A DNA stretch of 64,000 nucleotides. Source: an uncultured Pseudomonadales bacterium (GTDB lineage Bacteria; Pseudomonadota; Gammaproteobacteria; Pseudomonadales; Azotimanducaceae). Shown here one piece after another: positions 45,575 through 54,769 of the stretch (positions within the stretch are counted from its first letter, which is position 1; each line of letters opens with the position of its first letter). A model generated the notes under the pieces. The model ran no database searches. It was given only the letters and a program-made list of their open reading frames with translations, and was not told the origin of the DNA. Position numbers and translations under genes: made by a program. The stretch lies in the NCBI GenBank assembly GCA_958296165.1, contig OY282447.1:4129154-4193153 (forward strand), in the 5' to 3' direction.

Positions 45575-47503
45575 CTAGTGGCTAGGCGCAGTCGTCCGTC
45601 CTTGCAACAGCAACACGTTGCCTCGGTGCGGCAGTTCGGTGAGCTGCGCGGCCAAGTCGGCGCCGTCCAGCAGTCCCTCGATGAAGTTCTTGATCGCCTT
45701 GAAATCGAAGGTGTCGCAGGCGCGCTCCAAACGAGCCAGCGCTGGCTGCAGTTCGGCCCACGACGGGTGGGATTCCACAGTGCGCATGATCTTGCGGTGG
45801 TCGGTGCCGAGGGCGGCGTTGCCGACCAGCAATTCCTCGTTCAGTTTCTCGCCAGGGCGCAGCCCGGTGAAGTGTATTTCGATGTCGCCGTGCGGATTGG
45901 ATTCGTCGCGCACCCGGTAGCCCTTCAGTCGGATCGTCTTCTTGGCGAGGTCGAGGATGTTCACCGGCTTGCCCATGTCGAGCACGAAGACGTCGCCGCC
46001 GGTGGCCATGCTTGCCGCTTGCAGCACAAGCGCAGCCGCTTCGGAGATGGTCATGAAGTAGCGCGTCGCGTCCGGGTGAGTGACCTCCACCGGGCCGCCC
46101 TTGTCGATCTGTTCCAGAAAGAGCGGCACCACCGAGCCGGATGAAACCAGCACGTTGCCAAAGCGCACGACGGAAAAGCACGTGCCGCCGCCCTCGGCCT
46201 GCAACGCCTGCAGCACCATCTCGCCCAAACGCTTGCTGGCCCCCATCACGTTGCGGGTGCGCACCGCCTTGTCGGTGGAGATGAGGATGAAGTTGCCGAC
46301 TCCGGCGGCCAGCGCCGCCTGCGCGGTGCGCAGCGTGCCGAAGGTGTTGTTCTTGATGCCCTGGATGACGTTGTTCTCCACCAAGCTGACGTGCTTGTAG
46401 GCAGCGGCGTGGTAGACGGTCTCCACCTCGTAGCCGCGCATGGTGCGCTCCATGAGAGCGCCGTCGAGCACCGAGCCGAGCACAGCTGCCACCGCCGTGC
46501 CGATGCCCTCGCGCTCGCGCAGGCGCCGCAGCTCCCCCTCGATGTTGAACAACGTGAACTCGGTTTGGTCCAGCACCACCAAGAGGCGCGGCTGCAGGCG
46601 GAGTATCTGTCGGCACAGCTCGGCGCCGATGGACCCGCCGGCGCCGGTGACCAACACGGCGCGGTTGGTGACCGAGCCGCGCAACAGATGCGGCAGCGGC
46701 ACGACTTCGTCCCGACCCAGCAAGTCGCTCAAATCGACGTCGCGGACCTCGGCAACGGAACCCGTGCCGGCCGCGATGGCGTCCATGTCCGAGATGATGC
46801 GCACGCGCACCGGATAGGGCTCCAACGTCTCGAGAACGCCGCGGCGATCTGCGGCGGAGGCGCCCGGCAGGGCAACTAGCACTTGCCCCACCGCCTGCTC
46901 GGCAACGAGCTTCGTCAACGCCTCCACCGAATACACGTCGAGGCCCTGGATGACAATGCCGTGTCGGCGCTTGTCTCGATCCAGAAACGCCAGCGGGCGG
47001 TATTCGCGGCTGCGTTCGAGTTGAAAGGCAAGATACGCGGCAGCCGGGCCGGTACCGTAAATCGCCACTGGCTTCTTGCCGACGTCACGACGCGCCACCG
47101 ACTCCGCATAGGCCCGCACCGTGAACCGAGTGACGGCGACGAAGAGAAAGGCCAGCAGCCAGAAGATCACCGGCACCGAGCGCGGGAAGTGCGCCAGCTG
47201 CACCATATAGGCGACGGCAGCCAGGGCGATGGCTGTGATGGTGATGCCCCAAAAGATGGCCAGCAGCGCCTGGCTGCCCATATAGCGGATGATGTGGCGA
47301 TAGAGTCCTAGATAGGCGAACAGCGGCACGCACGCGAGCGTGATGGCGAAAGCGGGCCAGAATTGCAGCCAGTCGAGCTGCCAGTGGCCGTGCCGCAGCG
47401 CGAGGGCGCACCACAGCGCGAAGGGCAGCGTGGCGCTGTCGATGACGACCGCGGCGATCTGCTGGCTACGGCTGTTCAACCGTTCGATGAAGTCGATCAG
47501 CAT
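45575..47503 (-). CDS. UDP-sugar 4,6-dehydratase, WbpM/CapD/PglF family
   Basis: Membrane-anchored protein of about 642 residues. Four N-terminal membrane helices (for example FAITLACVPLFAYLGLYRHI and VPVIFWLLAFLFVAVTRFTV) and a CoA-binding-like linker (VAIYGTGPAAAYLAFQLERS) precede a C-terminal SDR domain with TGAGGSIGAELCRQIL, YHAAAYKHVSL and ISTDKAVRTRNVMGASKRL. In this last motif the usual Tyr is Met, as in WbpM/PglF dehydratases. It makes 4-keto-6-deoxy sugars for surface polysaccharide. ATG 47503 places a -10-like TACAGT about 30 nt upstream; the frame is open to 47569. Confidence 0.88.
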   Translation of the reverse strand: MLIDFIERLNSRSQQIAAVVIDSATLPFALWCALALRHGHWQLDWLQFWPAFAITLACVPLFAYLGLYRHIIRYMGSQALLAIFWGITITAIALAAVAYMVQLAHFPRSVPVIFWLLAFLFVAVTRFTVRAYAESVARRDVGKKPVAIYGTGPAAAYLAFQLERSREYRPLAFLDRDKRRHGIVIQGLDVYSVEALTKLVAEQAVGQVLVALPGASAADRRGVLETLEPYPVRVRIISDMDAIAAGTGSVAEVRDVDLSDLLGRDEVVPLPHLLRGSVTNRAVLVTGAGGSIGAELCRQILRLQPRLLVVLDQTEFTLFNIEGELRRLREREGIGTAVAAVLGSVLDGALMERTMRGYEVETVYHAAAYKHVSLVENNVIQGIKNNTFGTLRTAQAALAAGVGNFILISTDKAVRTRNVMGASKRLGEMVLQALQAEGGGTCFSVVRFGNVLVSSGSVVPLFLEQIDKGGPVEVTHPDATRYFMTISEAAALVLQAASMATGGDVFVLDMGKPVNILDLAKKTIRLKGYRVRDESNPHGDIEIHFTGLRPGEKLNEELLVGNAALGTDHRKIMRTVESHPSWAELQPALARLERACDTFDFKAIKNFIEGLLDGADLAAQLTELPHRGNVLLLQGRTTAPSH

Positions 47504-47668
47504 TCGGAGGCGGTCTAGGGGCAGCCGTTGCGCAACGTATGTGCGGCAACTGTAACAGCACGAGGCCACGAGAGACAGCGCGTGTCCGGCTCGGCGGGCT
47601 CATGCAGGCCATCCTATTGTCGGCGTTTGCGTGCGGACGACCTGCCGACCGTCGTTGGTGCGTAAGAT

Positions 47669-47690
47669 GCACCATTGCAGTGCATGGTGC
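47669..47690 (+). promoter_or_regulatory. NtrC-like palindromic site upstream of glnII
   Basis: A perfect inverted repeat GCACCAT-N8-ATGGTGC. NtrC enhancers have GCACC/GGTGC half-sites, usually 7 nt apart; here the half-sites GCACC and GGTGC are 12 nt apart. It lies about 67 nt upstream of the sigma54-type promoter, a normal enhancer distance. The assignment is by resemblance only. Confidence 0.5.
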
Positions 47691-47756
47691 CGCAGGGCGG
47701 TTGAAAAGCTGTCGTCGGCGACTATGATTCGCGCTGCATCTGGCTGCTGTTCGCAC

Positions 47757-47772
47757 TGGCGCGATTGTTGCT
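47757..47772 (+). promoter_or_regulatory. Sigma54 (RpoN) -24/-12 promoter for glnII
   Basis: TGGCGCGATTGTTGCT matches the consensus TGGCACRNNNNTTGCW at all but one fixed position, with exact spacing of the GG and GC doublets. It is 65 nt upstream of the glnII ATG on the correct strand. The rest of the 333-nt gap 47504-47836 holds only the NtrC-like palindrome and the divergent upstream region of the WbpM-type gene. Confidence 0.7.
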
Positions 47773-47836
47773 TCGGCAAGGCCGATCGTCGCGAAGAACG
47801 CGGCCACAGCCCATTTTTCGAGGAGAGAGACACGGG

Positions 47837-48844
47837 ATGAAGACCAAGTTGGAATACATCTGGCTGGATGGCTTTACGCCAACACAGAGCCTGCGCAGCA
47901 AGACGCGGGTGGAAACGGACTTCAGCGGTACGCTGGAGGAATGCCCGATGTGGGCGTTCGACGGCAGTTCCACGCAACAGGCAGACGGCAGCGCCTCCGA
48001 CTGCCTGCTCAAGCCGGTGGCGTTGTATCCGGACCCCGGCCGCAACAATGCCTTCCTAGTGATGACGGAAGTGCTGAACGCCGACGGTACGCCGCACGAA
48101 TCCAACGGTCGAGCCACTATCGAGGACGACGATGACGATTTCTGGTTCGGCTTCGAGCAGGAATACTTCCTGTGGGATACCCGCACCAACCTACCGCCCG
48201 GCTTCCCCATAGGCGGCTATCCGGGGCCGCAGGGCGCGTACTACTGCTCCGTAGGCGCTCGCAATGCGTTTGGGCGCAATTGCGTTGATGAGCATCTCGA
48301 TGTCTGCCTGGAGGCCGGCATCAACGTGGAGGGCATCAACGCCGAAGTGGCCGCCGGGCAGTGGGAGTTCCAAGTGTTCGCCAAGGGCGCAGCCCGCGCT
48401 GGGGATGAGACTTGGATAGCGCGCTACCTAGCGGAGCGCACCGGCGAAAGACACGGTCTGTCGATCAACTGGCATCCTAAGCCTGTGCAGGGCGACTGGA
48501 ACGGCTCCGGCATGCACGCCAATTTCTCCAACGGCGTGATGCGCGAAGCCGGCGACGAGGACGCCTTCCACCGCATCTGCGATCATTTCGGCAAGAACAT
48601 CGGCCGCCACATCGCCGTGTACGGCGCCGACAACGACATGCGCTTGACGGGGCTGCACGAAACGCAATCCATCGACAAGTTCAACTACGGCATTTCAGAT
48701 CGTGGCGCCTCCATTCGCATCCCCATCGCGACCATCGAGGACGGCTGGAAGGGGCGTCTTGAAGACCGTCGCCCGGCTTCCAATGCCGATCCCTACAAGG
48801 TTGCTGCGGCGATTGTGAAGACGACGAAGGAAGCGTTGGCCTAG
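47837..48844 (+). CDS. glnII: Glutamine synthetase, type II (eukaryote-like)
   Basis: Protein of 335 residues, the short GSII length. Visible features are YIWLDGF, the latch region MWAFDGSSTQQADG, metal-binding FGFEQEYFLW, AGINVEGINAEVAAGQWEFQ (typical of GSII), SGMHANFSN, HIAVYGADNDMRLTGLHET and DRGASIRIP. There is no adenylylation Tyr loop of type I enzymes, so control is expected at transcription, which fits the sigma54 promoter and NtrC-like site upstream. ATG 47837 has AGGAG nearby. Confidence 0.93.
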   Translation: MKTKLEYIWLDGFTPTQSLRSKTRVETDFSGTLEECPMWAFDGSSTQQADGSASDCLLKPVALYPDPGRNNAFLVMTEVLNADGTPHESNGRATIEDDDDDFWFGFEQEYFLWDTRTNLPPGFPIGGYPGPQGAYYCSVGARNAFGRNCVDEHLDVCLEAGINVEGINAEVAAGQWEFQVFAKGAARAGDETWIARYLAERTGERHGLSINWHPKPVQGDWNGSGMHANFSNGVMREAGDEDAFHRICDHFGKNIGRHIAVYGADNDMRLTGLHETQSIDKFNYGISDRGASIRIPIATIEDGWKGRLEDRRPASNADPYKVAAAIVKTTKEALA

Positions 48845-48857
48845 CTTCAATCGAGTC

Positions 48858-48881
48858 GACGGGGCGGCTTGCCGCCCCGTC
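48858..48881 (+). terminator. Hairpin after glnII
   Basis: A perfect 10-bp stem GACGGGGCGG/CCGCCCCGTC with a CTTG tetraloop starts 14 nt after the glnII stop. No U-tract follows, so it is a terminator-like hairpin that may need Rho or act as an mRNA 3' stabiliser. Confidence 0.6.
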
Positions 48882-48912
48882 TGCGGCGTCGGCCCTTACA
48901 ATCGGTGCGTTG

Positions 48913-49941
48913 GTGCCAAGGGCGCAGACGGTGCGGATGGCGGTGACAATGGGCGACGCCTGCGGCGTGGGGCCGGAGATCCTGCTGCGCCGGTTCGCCG
49001 CCGGCGAGCTGGGCGACCATGTAGTGGCCTACGGCGATGCCGCGATCCTGCGGCGCGGCGCCGAATTGCTGGGCCTGGATGTTGCCGTGCGGGCGATCGC
49101 AGCACCTGCGGAGGCTCGACCGGCACTGCTCAACGTAGTGGACTTGGGCCTCTTGGCCGGTGCGGACTTGACGCCGGGCCAGCTGAACGCCAAGGCGGGC
49201 GCTGCGGCCAAGGCTTATGTGGAGCGAGCGACCCTCGATGCGCTCGCCAAGCGAGTCGCTGGCGTGGTGACGCTGCCCTTGAACAAGGAGGCCACGCGGG
49301 CTCACGCGCCCGGCTTCATCGGCCACACCGAGCTCATCGCCGATCTATGCGGCAGCGGCGAATACGCCATGATGCTGACCACGAAGGATGTTGCGGTATC
49401 CCACGTTAGCGCCCACGTGTCCTTGGCCGAGGCCATTCGCCTGGTGACGCCGGAGCGCGTGCGCAGCGTGATCCGGCTTACCGACGACGCTCTGCGGCGC
49501 TTCGTCGCCCGGCCGCGCATCGCCGTCTGCGGCCTCAATCCCCACGCCGGCGAACATGGCATGTTCGGCGCCGAAGACGACGGAATCGTCGCGCCGAGCG
49601 TGGTCGCCGAACGAGCCCAAGGCGTGGATGTCTCCGGCCCGCATCCGGCCGACACGGTGTTCTACCAGGCCATCCACAACAACCGCTTCGACGCCATCGT
49701 CTGCATGTACCACGACCAAGGCCATGCGCCGATGAAGCTTGCGAGCTTCGAAACCGCCGTCAATGTGACCATCGGCCTACCCATCGTGCGCACGTCGGTA
49801 GACCACGGCACGGCGTTCGACATCGCCTGGCAGGGCAGGGCGTTCACACAGTCTTTGCAGGCCGCCTTGGATTGCGCCTGGCAGCTGGCAGGCGGGCCAA
49901 ACGCGGCATACGAGCCCGCTCCGCACGTGGCTCAGGCGTAG
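48913..49941 (+). CDS. pdxA: 4-hydroxythreonine-4-phosphate dehydrogenase family protein (PdxA-like)
   Basis: Protein of about 342 residues with VTMGDACGVGPEILLRRF, VVTLPLNKEATRAHAPGFIG (His and substrate Lys), GHTELIADL, VSHVSAHVSLAEAI, CGLNPHAGEHGMFG (metal His), YHDQGHAPMKL (metal His) and DHGTAFDIAW (third metal His). This covers the PdxA active site. It could be true PdxA (vitamin B6) or a PdxA2 relative acting on a sugar-acid phosphate; the convergent SMP-30 lactonase makes the second plausible. The start is TTG 48910, GTG 48913 or ATG 48937; a TACAAT -10 lies just upstream. Confidence 0.82.
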   Translation: MPRAQTVRMAVTMGDACGVGPEILLRRFAAGELGDHVVAYGDAAILRRGAELLGLDVAVRAIAAPAEARPALLNVVDLGLLAGADLTPGQLNAKAGAAAKAYVERATLDALAKRVAGVVTLPLNKEATRAHAPGFIGHTELIADLCGSGEYAMMLTTKDVAVSHVSAHVSLAEAIRLVTPERVRSVIRLTDDALRRFVARPRIAVCGLNPHAGEHGMFGAEDDGIVAPSVVAERAQGVDVSGPHPADTVFYQAIHNNRFDAIVCMYHDQGHAPMKLASFETAVNVTIGLPIVRTSVDHGTAFDIAWQGRAFTQSLQAALDCAWQLAGGPNAAYEPAPHVAQA

Positions 49942-50891
49942 GGCACGCCCTGCGTTTCCACATAGATCGAATACAGCGATTGCGAGCCGGCGATGAACAG
50001 CCGGTTGCGCTTGATGCCGCCGAAGCAGACGTTGGCGACGCCCTCGGGCACATGGATCTCGCCGATCTTGGCGCCGTCTGGCGCGAACACATGCACGCCG
50101 TCGTAGCCGTCTCCGCCCCAGCCAGCCGCAGACCACACGTTGCCGTCTAGATCTACGCGGATGCCGTCCGAACTGCCTTGGCCCATGTCGCAGAAGATGC
50201 GTGGATTGGCGAGCGTCTTGCCGTCGCGCACGTCGAATGCCGAAATCGTGCGCGGGTGGCCGCGTTTGTGCGAACTGCCGGTATCCACCAGATAGAGGAT
50301 GCTGTAGTCCGGCGAGAAGGCGAGGCCATTGGGCTTCACCAGCGTGTCGTCCACCACCGTGGCTTCCAAGGTGTTCGGGTCCAGCCGGTAGGTGCGTTCC
50401 GGGAGCTCGAACGGCGCCTTGTGGCCTTCGTAGTTCACGTGAATGCCGTAGCCGGGATCCGTGAACCAGATGCCGCCGTCGGCATGGACTACCACGTCGT
50501 TGGGCGCGTTCAGCCGCTTGCCGTCGAAGGAATCCATCAATACGGTGAGCGTGCCGTCGTGTTCCGTGCGGGTGACGCGCCTCGCGCCGTGCTCGCACGT
50601 GATCAAGCGGCCTTGGCGGTCGCGGGTGTTGCCGTTGGCGTTGTCGGCCGGCTTGCGGTAGACGCTCACCGCGCCGGTGTCTTCGTCCCAGCGCAGAATG
50701 CGGTCGTTCGGGATGTCGCTCCACAGCAGCTGCCGCGAGTCGCCGAACCACACCGGCCCTTCCGCCCAGCGGCAGCCGGTGTAGAGCCGTTCCAGCGCCG
50801 CGCTGCCGAGCACGTACTGGCGAAAGCGGCGGTCCAGCACCTTGACGGCGGGGTCGGGGTAGCGAACGGGTTCATTCCAGTCTCGGGCCAT
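49932..50891 (-). CDS. SMP-30/gluconolactonase family protein
   Basis: Beta-propeller protein of about 319 residues. Motifs of the metal-dependent lactonase family are CRWAEGPVWFGDSRQLLWSD (metal Glu), KRLNAPNDVVVHADGGIWFT (Asn), VKPNGLAFSPD (Asn) and SDGIRVDLDGNVWSAA (Asp). It starts at ATG 50891 (MARDWNEPVRYPDPAVKVLD). It overlaps the convergent pdxA stop by 10 nt. It is likely to open a sugar lactone; the substrate is not defined. Confidence 0.88.
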   Translation of the reverse strand: MARDWNEPVRYPDPAVKVLDRRFRQYVLGSAALERLYTGCRWAEGPVWFGDSRQLLWSDIPNDRILRWDEDTGAVSVYRKPADNANGNTRDRQGRLITCEHGARRVTRTEHDGTLTVLMDSFDGKRLNAPNDVVVHADGGIWFTDPGYGIHVNYEGHKAPFELPERTYRLDPNTLEATVVDDTLVKPNGLAFSPDYSILYLVDTGSSHKRGHPRTISAFDVRDGKTLANPRIFCDMGQGSSDGIRVDLDGNVWSAAGWGGDGYDGVHVFAPDGAKIGEIHVPEGVANVCFGGIKRNRLFIAGSQSLYSIYVETQGVPYA

Positions 50892-51117
50892 GTGGAGCGT
50901 GCCTCGCAGTTGAAGGCCCGTGAGTCTAGACGATGAGTGCCGTTGAGTTGTGTACGTTAGGACGGGGGAACGGGGAACAGGCGAACTCCGGCGTTTGGTT
51001 GCCATAGCTTGTGCGTGGTGCTGTGAGAGCCGCGTATTTCGTATGCTCGGCGAACGGTTCGGGAGTGCGCCTCCTGCGGAGTAGGCAGGCGAGCGCGAGG
51101 CAGCATGGAGAGACAGC

Positions 51118-51830
51118 TTGGGACAGTTAAAGGATCGCGGCGATGCTACGGCCCAGCAGCACTACCGCGGGCACCGCAAACGCTTGCGTGAACGCTTCGT
51201 CAAAGGCGGCTTGGCAGGGTTCGCAGCGCACGAGGTGATCGAACTTCTGCTGACGCTCGCCATCCCGCGCACGGACGTGAAGCAACCCGCCAAAGCGCTG
51301 CTGACTCGATTCGGTAGCTTGCGTGCCACGTTGGATGCGCCGCTATCCGAGTTGCGTGCGGTGGATGGAGTAGGCGAGGTTGCTGCTACCGCGTTGCATG
51401 TGATCCGTGAGGCCGCAAATCTGTATCTGCAGGAGGCATCGGAGGGAACAGAAGTGCTCAAGGACTCCGCCCAGCTAGAGCGGTTCTGGCGAATGCGCAT
51501 CGGTGCGCTCAAGCATGAGGTGTTCGCGGTGGCATACTTGGACTCTGCTCACCGCCTGCTCCACGATGGTGTCGAGACGCTACAGACTGGCACAGTCGAT
51601 CGTGCGGCCGTCTACCCACGTCGCGTGATCGATGCTGCGCTTAAGCGCCAAGCTGCTGCACAGTACTGGCGCACAACCATCCGAACGGCAACGTGCAGCC
51701 AAGCGATCACGACAAGGTTCTTACACGCGCCATTGTCCTTGCCGCCGAGACGATCAGCCTACGGGTGGTGGATCACCTGATCGTGTCGCCGCAGGAAACG
51801 TTCAGTTTCCGCAGTGCTGCACTGTTGTGA
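51118..51830 (+). pseudogene. radC: RadC/JAB-domain protein with one frameshift
   Basis: The first frame (TTG 51118, with GGAGA at a good distance) encodes an intact N-terminal helix-hairpin-helix region and the start of the JAB fold: HEVIELLLTLAIPRTDVKQP, RAVDGVGEVAATALHVI, TGTVDRAAVYPRRVIDAALK. At about 51660 one base is missing. In another frame the rest continues perfectly: VLAHNHPNGNVQPSDHD (zinc-binding HxH and Asp), AETISLRVVDHLIVSPQETF and SFRSAALL to TGA 51828-51830. This is either a recent inactivating mutation or a sequencing error. The stop overlaps the helicase start (GTGA). Confidence 0.85.
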
Positions 51831-54769
51831 ACACGCGTGGCGCTATGCCTTCAACCCAGCGACCGAGAAGGGCCGCACAGCGAGCCCGCGCCAGTGGCAA
51901 GAAGGCGCGCTCGAACGTGGCACCGCCAATCCGCCGACACTACCCGGAACTCACCGACGACCAACATGCGGTAGTGGGCCACACCGAAGGTCCGCTGCTG
52001 GTGATCGCAGGCCCCGGTGCGGGCAAGACTCACAGCATCGTCCTCCGCGCACTGAACCTGCTGTTGCTCAAGAAGGCTGCGCCCAAGGAGATTGTCCTCT
52101 GCACGTTCACCGAGAAAGCTGCTTTTGAGATGCGCGATCGGCTGGCCGCCGCTGCTCGCAGAGTGGACTACGAGGGCGATCTCTCGGAGTTGACCATCTC
52201 CACGATCCACGGCTTCTGCAACCAGCTGCTGACCGAACACCGCCACCGCACCGCGCTAGGCCACGGCTACGAGACGTTGGATGACCTGACCCAACTGCTG
52301 TTCATATTCGAGCACTTCGATGCCATCGTCGGCAATGCGCAAGACGGCAAGTACCTGCACCGCTGGACAACGCGCTGGACCGCGATCGAGGGTGTGCGCG
52401 GCTACCTCAACAAGATCACCGAGGAACTGGTTGACCCAGCAACGCTGGCGGCTTCCGACAACCGCTTCCTTGCTTCCATCGGCATGGCTTGCCAGCGTTA
52501 CGAAGATACGCTGCGAGAACTCAACCGCGTGGATTTCGCCCACCTCCAGCGGTTGGCATACGACTTGTTGCAAGATGCTGAATCGTCGGATGCCATAGCG
52601 CCCTCCATCCGCTACCTGCTGGTGGACGAATATCAGGACACCAACTACATCCAGGAGCAGCTGTTAGTGAAGCTGGCCGGGGCCACCGGCAACTTGTGCG
52701 TGGTGGGCGATGAAGACCAGAGCCTCTACCGTTTCCGTGGCGCGACAGTGCGCAACATCTTGGAGTTCCCGCAGCGTTTTCCGGGCTGTGCGGTGCTCAA
52801 GCTCACCACCAACTACCGCTCCCACCGCGACATCGTTTCCCGCTACGACCACTGGATGGCATCCGCCGACTGGAGCAACAAGGATGGCGGTTCATTCCGG
52901 TACGACAAGACCATCGTCGCCAACGCCGAAGCGGAACACGTCGATTACCCTTCGGTGATCCGCATCTGGGGCACCACCGCACGCGATGAAGCGGAACGAT
53001 TCGCAGGTGTCGTCAGGTTCCTCAAGGACCAAGGCACCATTGCGGACTACAACCAAGTAGCACTGCTACTCCACAGCGTTCGAGAAGAGCACAGCGGCCG
53101 GTACTTGGCTGCTCTGGCTGCGGCCGGCATACCCGCCTTCTGTCCGCGTGCCCGCGGCTTCTTCGATGTGCAGGAGATACGCTATCTCGTGGCCTGCTAC
53201 GCCGTGCTCTTTGGCTGGCTTGGCGCAGGACGCGGCCAGACGGCGGGCCGAGTGCAAAGGTTGGCGGATTACGTGGACGCAGGGCTCATCGAGCTGGCCA
53301 AGCGCTTCCGCGATCCTCATCCCCTCGCCAAAGCACTGCAGAGCTGGACCGCCGCAATCGCCGCTTTGCAGCAAGGCGAATCGCTGGACTACCGGCCCGC
53401 GGACTACTTCTACCAGCTTCTCGCGCTGGAACCGTTCCGCAGCGCGACGCAGGATGAGAACACGGCGCGAAACTTGGCCATCTTCTCCAACCTCATCGGG
53501 GTCTTTCAGAGCTACTACCACTACACGGTGATCACGCACGGGAACCGTGAGTACGTTCGCTTCCACTTCTTCACCAGCTTCCTGCGCTTGCTGCACGACG
53601 GCGGCATCAACGAGTACGAAGATCAGAACGCTCCGTTCCCCAAGGGTCATGTGCAGGTAATGACAATCCACCAAGCCAAGGGGCTTGAGTTCCCGGTGGT
53701 TGCCGTTGGCTCGCTCTCCAAGCGGCTGTCGTCGCCGAAGCAGATCGACCGGGAACTAGGTCCGTTCTACCACCGGCCACCATTCGAGCCGGCCAGCCGA
53801 ACTACGCTGTTCGACCGGATGCGGCTACACTACGTGGCATTCTCTAGGCCACAGAAGGTGCTGGTGCTCACCGCCCACGAACAACCCAAGGCCCACTTCG
53901 CACCCATGTGGGAAGACCTCCCGCAGTGGCCTTATGTGCAGAAGGAACTGCTCGCGGCGCAGTCGTTCGAGGCGCGTGAGCGCGTACCGGTCAAGAAGTC
54001 CTACAGCTTCACCGGCGACCTCAAGATTTACGAGACCTGCCCCCGACAGTATCAGTTCTTCCGCGAGTACGACTTCACGCCCTCCCGTTCCGCCGTCATC
54101 TTCTTTGGCCTCTTGGTGCATCAGACCATCGAGGACATCCATCGGATCGCCATAGATGGCAAACTCCACACGCTGAACGAGGCCCGCATTCGCGACCTGT
54201 TCGAGCGCACCTTTCAGTTCCTGTGCCTTTCAGAAACTCGTCCCATCGGCGAGGCAGCCAAGGAAGCTGCCTTCCGGCAAGTGGTCCGCTACGTTGAGCA
54301 GAACCAGAGCGAAATGCGACGGGTGATCGAGACGGAGGTGGACGTTTCCTTAGAGAAGGACGACTACATCCTCGTAGGCAAGGTCGATCTGTTGCTCGGG
54401 GGTGATGGCAAGCTGGAATTGCTGGACTTCAAGACCTCGTCGCGTCCGCAGAATAGCCCCGCACTCCTTGATGCATACGAGCGACAGCTCTGCACCTACG
54501 CTCACATCTTAGAGCAGCGCCGCGGACGGCCAGTGGATCGGCTGCTTCTTTACTGGACCGCCGAAGAGCGTAAAGACGACGCCCTGATGGTGCTGCCATA
54601 CCGACCGGAGCGCGTGGACGGTGCTGGGAAGCAATTCGACGCCACGGTGAGGTGTATCCAAGCTGGCGAATTCGGCGTAGGGGTACCACCGGAAGCGAGC
54701 ATTTGTAGGGAGTGCGATCTGCGGACGCTATGCCGGGCCGAAGGGATTATCCGTGGGGAGGCGAGTTGA
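51827..54769 (+). CDS. UvrD/AddA-like superfamily 1 helicase with C-terminal Fe-S PD-(D/E)XK nuclease
   Basis: Protein of about 980 residues. Helicase motifs: Walker A AGPGAGKT (61-68), CTFTEKAAFEMR (Ia), TISTIHGFC, DEYQDTN (~267), GDEDQSLYRFRGA, TNYRSHRDI and VMTIHQAKGLEFPVV (~611). After ~730 comes an AddB/RecB-type nuclease: CPRQYQFF (~739), then LVGKVDLLLGGDGKLELLDF then KTS (catalytic D...DxK), and a C-terminal CRECDLRTLC, giving four Cys for a [4Fe-4S] cluster. GTG 51827 overlaps the radC stop; ATG 51845 is an alternative. Coupling to the ATPase and restriction genes suggests DNA degradation in defence. Confidence 0.88.
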   Translation: MNTRGAMPSTQRPRRAAQRARASGKKARSNVAPPIRRHYPELTDDQHAVVGHTEGPLLVIAGPGAGKTHSIVLRALNLLLLKKAAPKEIVLCTFTEKAAFEMRDRLAAAARRVDYEGDLSELTISTIHGFCNQLLTEHRHRTALGHGYETLDDLTQLLFIFEHFDAIVGNAQDGKYLHRWTTRWTAIEGVRGYLNKITEELVDPATLAASDNRFLASIGMACQRYEDTLRELNRVDFAHLQRLAYDLLQDAESSDAIAPSIRYLLVDEYQDTNYIQEQLLVKLAGATGNLCVVGDEDQSLYRFRGATVRNILEFPQRFPGCAVLKLTTNYRSHRDIVSRYDHWMASADWSNKDGGSFRYDKTIVANAEAEHVDYPSVIRIWGTTARDEAERFAGVVRFLKDQGTIADYNQVALLLHSVREEHSGRYLAALAAAGIPAFCPRARGFFDVQEIRYLVACYAVLFGWLGAGRGQTAGRVQRLADYVDAGLIELAKRFRDPHPLAKALQSWTAAIAALQQGESLDYRPADYFYQLLALEPFRSATQDENTARNLAIFSNLIGVFQSYYHYTVITHGNREYVRFHFFTSFLRLLHDGGINEYEDQNAPFPKGHVQVMTIHQAKGLEFPVVAVGSLSKRLSSPKQIDRELGPFYHRPPFEPASRTTLFDRMRLHYVAFSRPQKVLVLTAHEQPKAHFAPMWEDLPQWPYVQKELLAAQSFEARERVPVKKSYSFTGDLKIYETCPRQYQFFREYDFTPSRSAVIFFGLLVHQTIEDIHRIAIDGKLHTLNEARIRDLFERTFQFLCLSETRPIGEAAKEAAFRQVVRYVEQNQSEMRRVIETEVDVSLEKDDYILVGKVDLLLGGDGKLELLDFKTSSRPQNSPALLDAYERQLCTYAHILEQRRGRPVDRLLLYWTAEERKDDALMVLPYRPERVDGAGKQFDATVRCIQAGEFGVGVPPEASICRECDLRTLCRAEGIIRGEAS

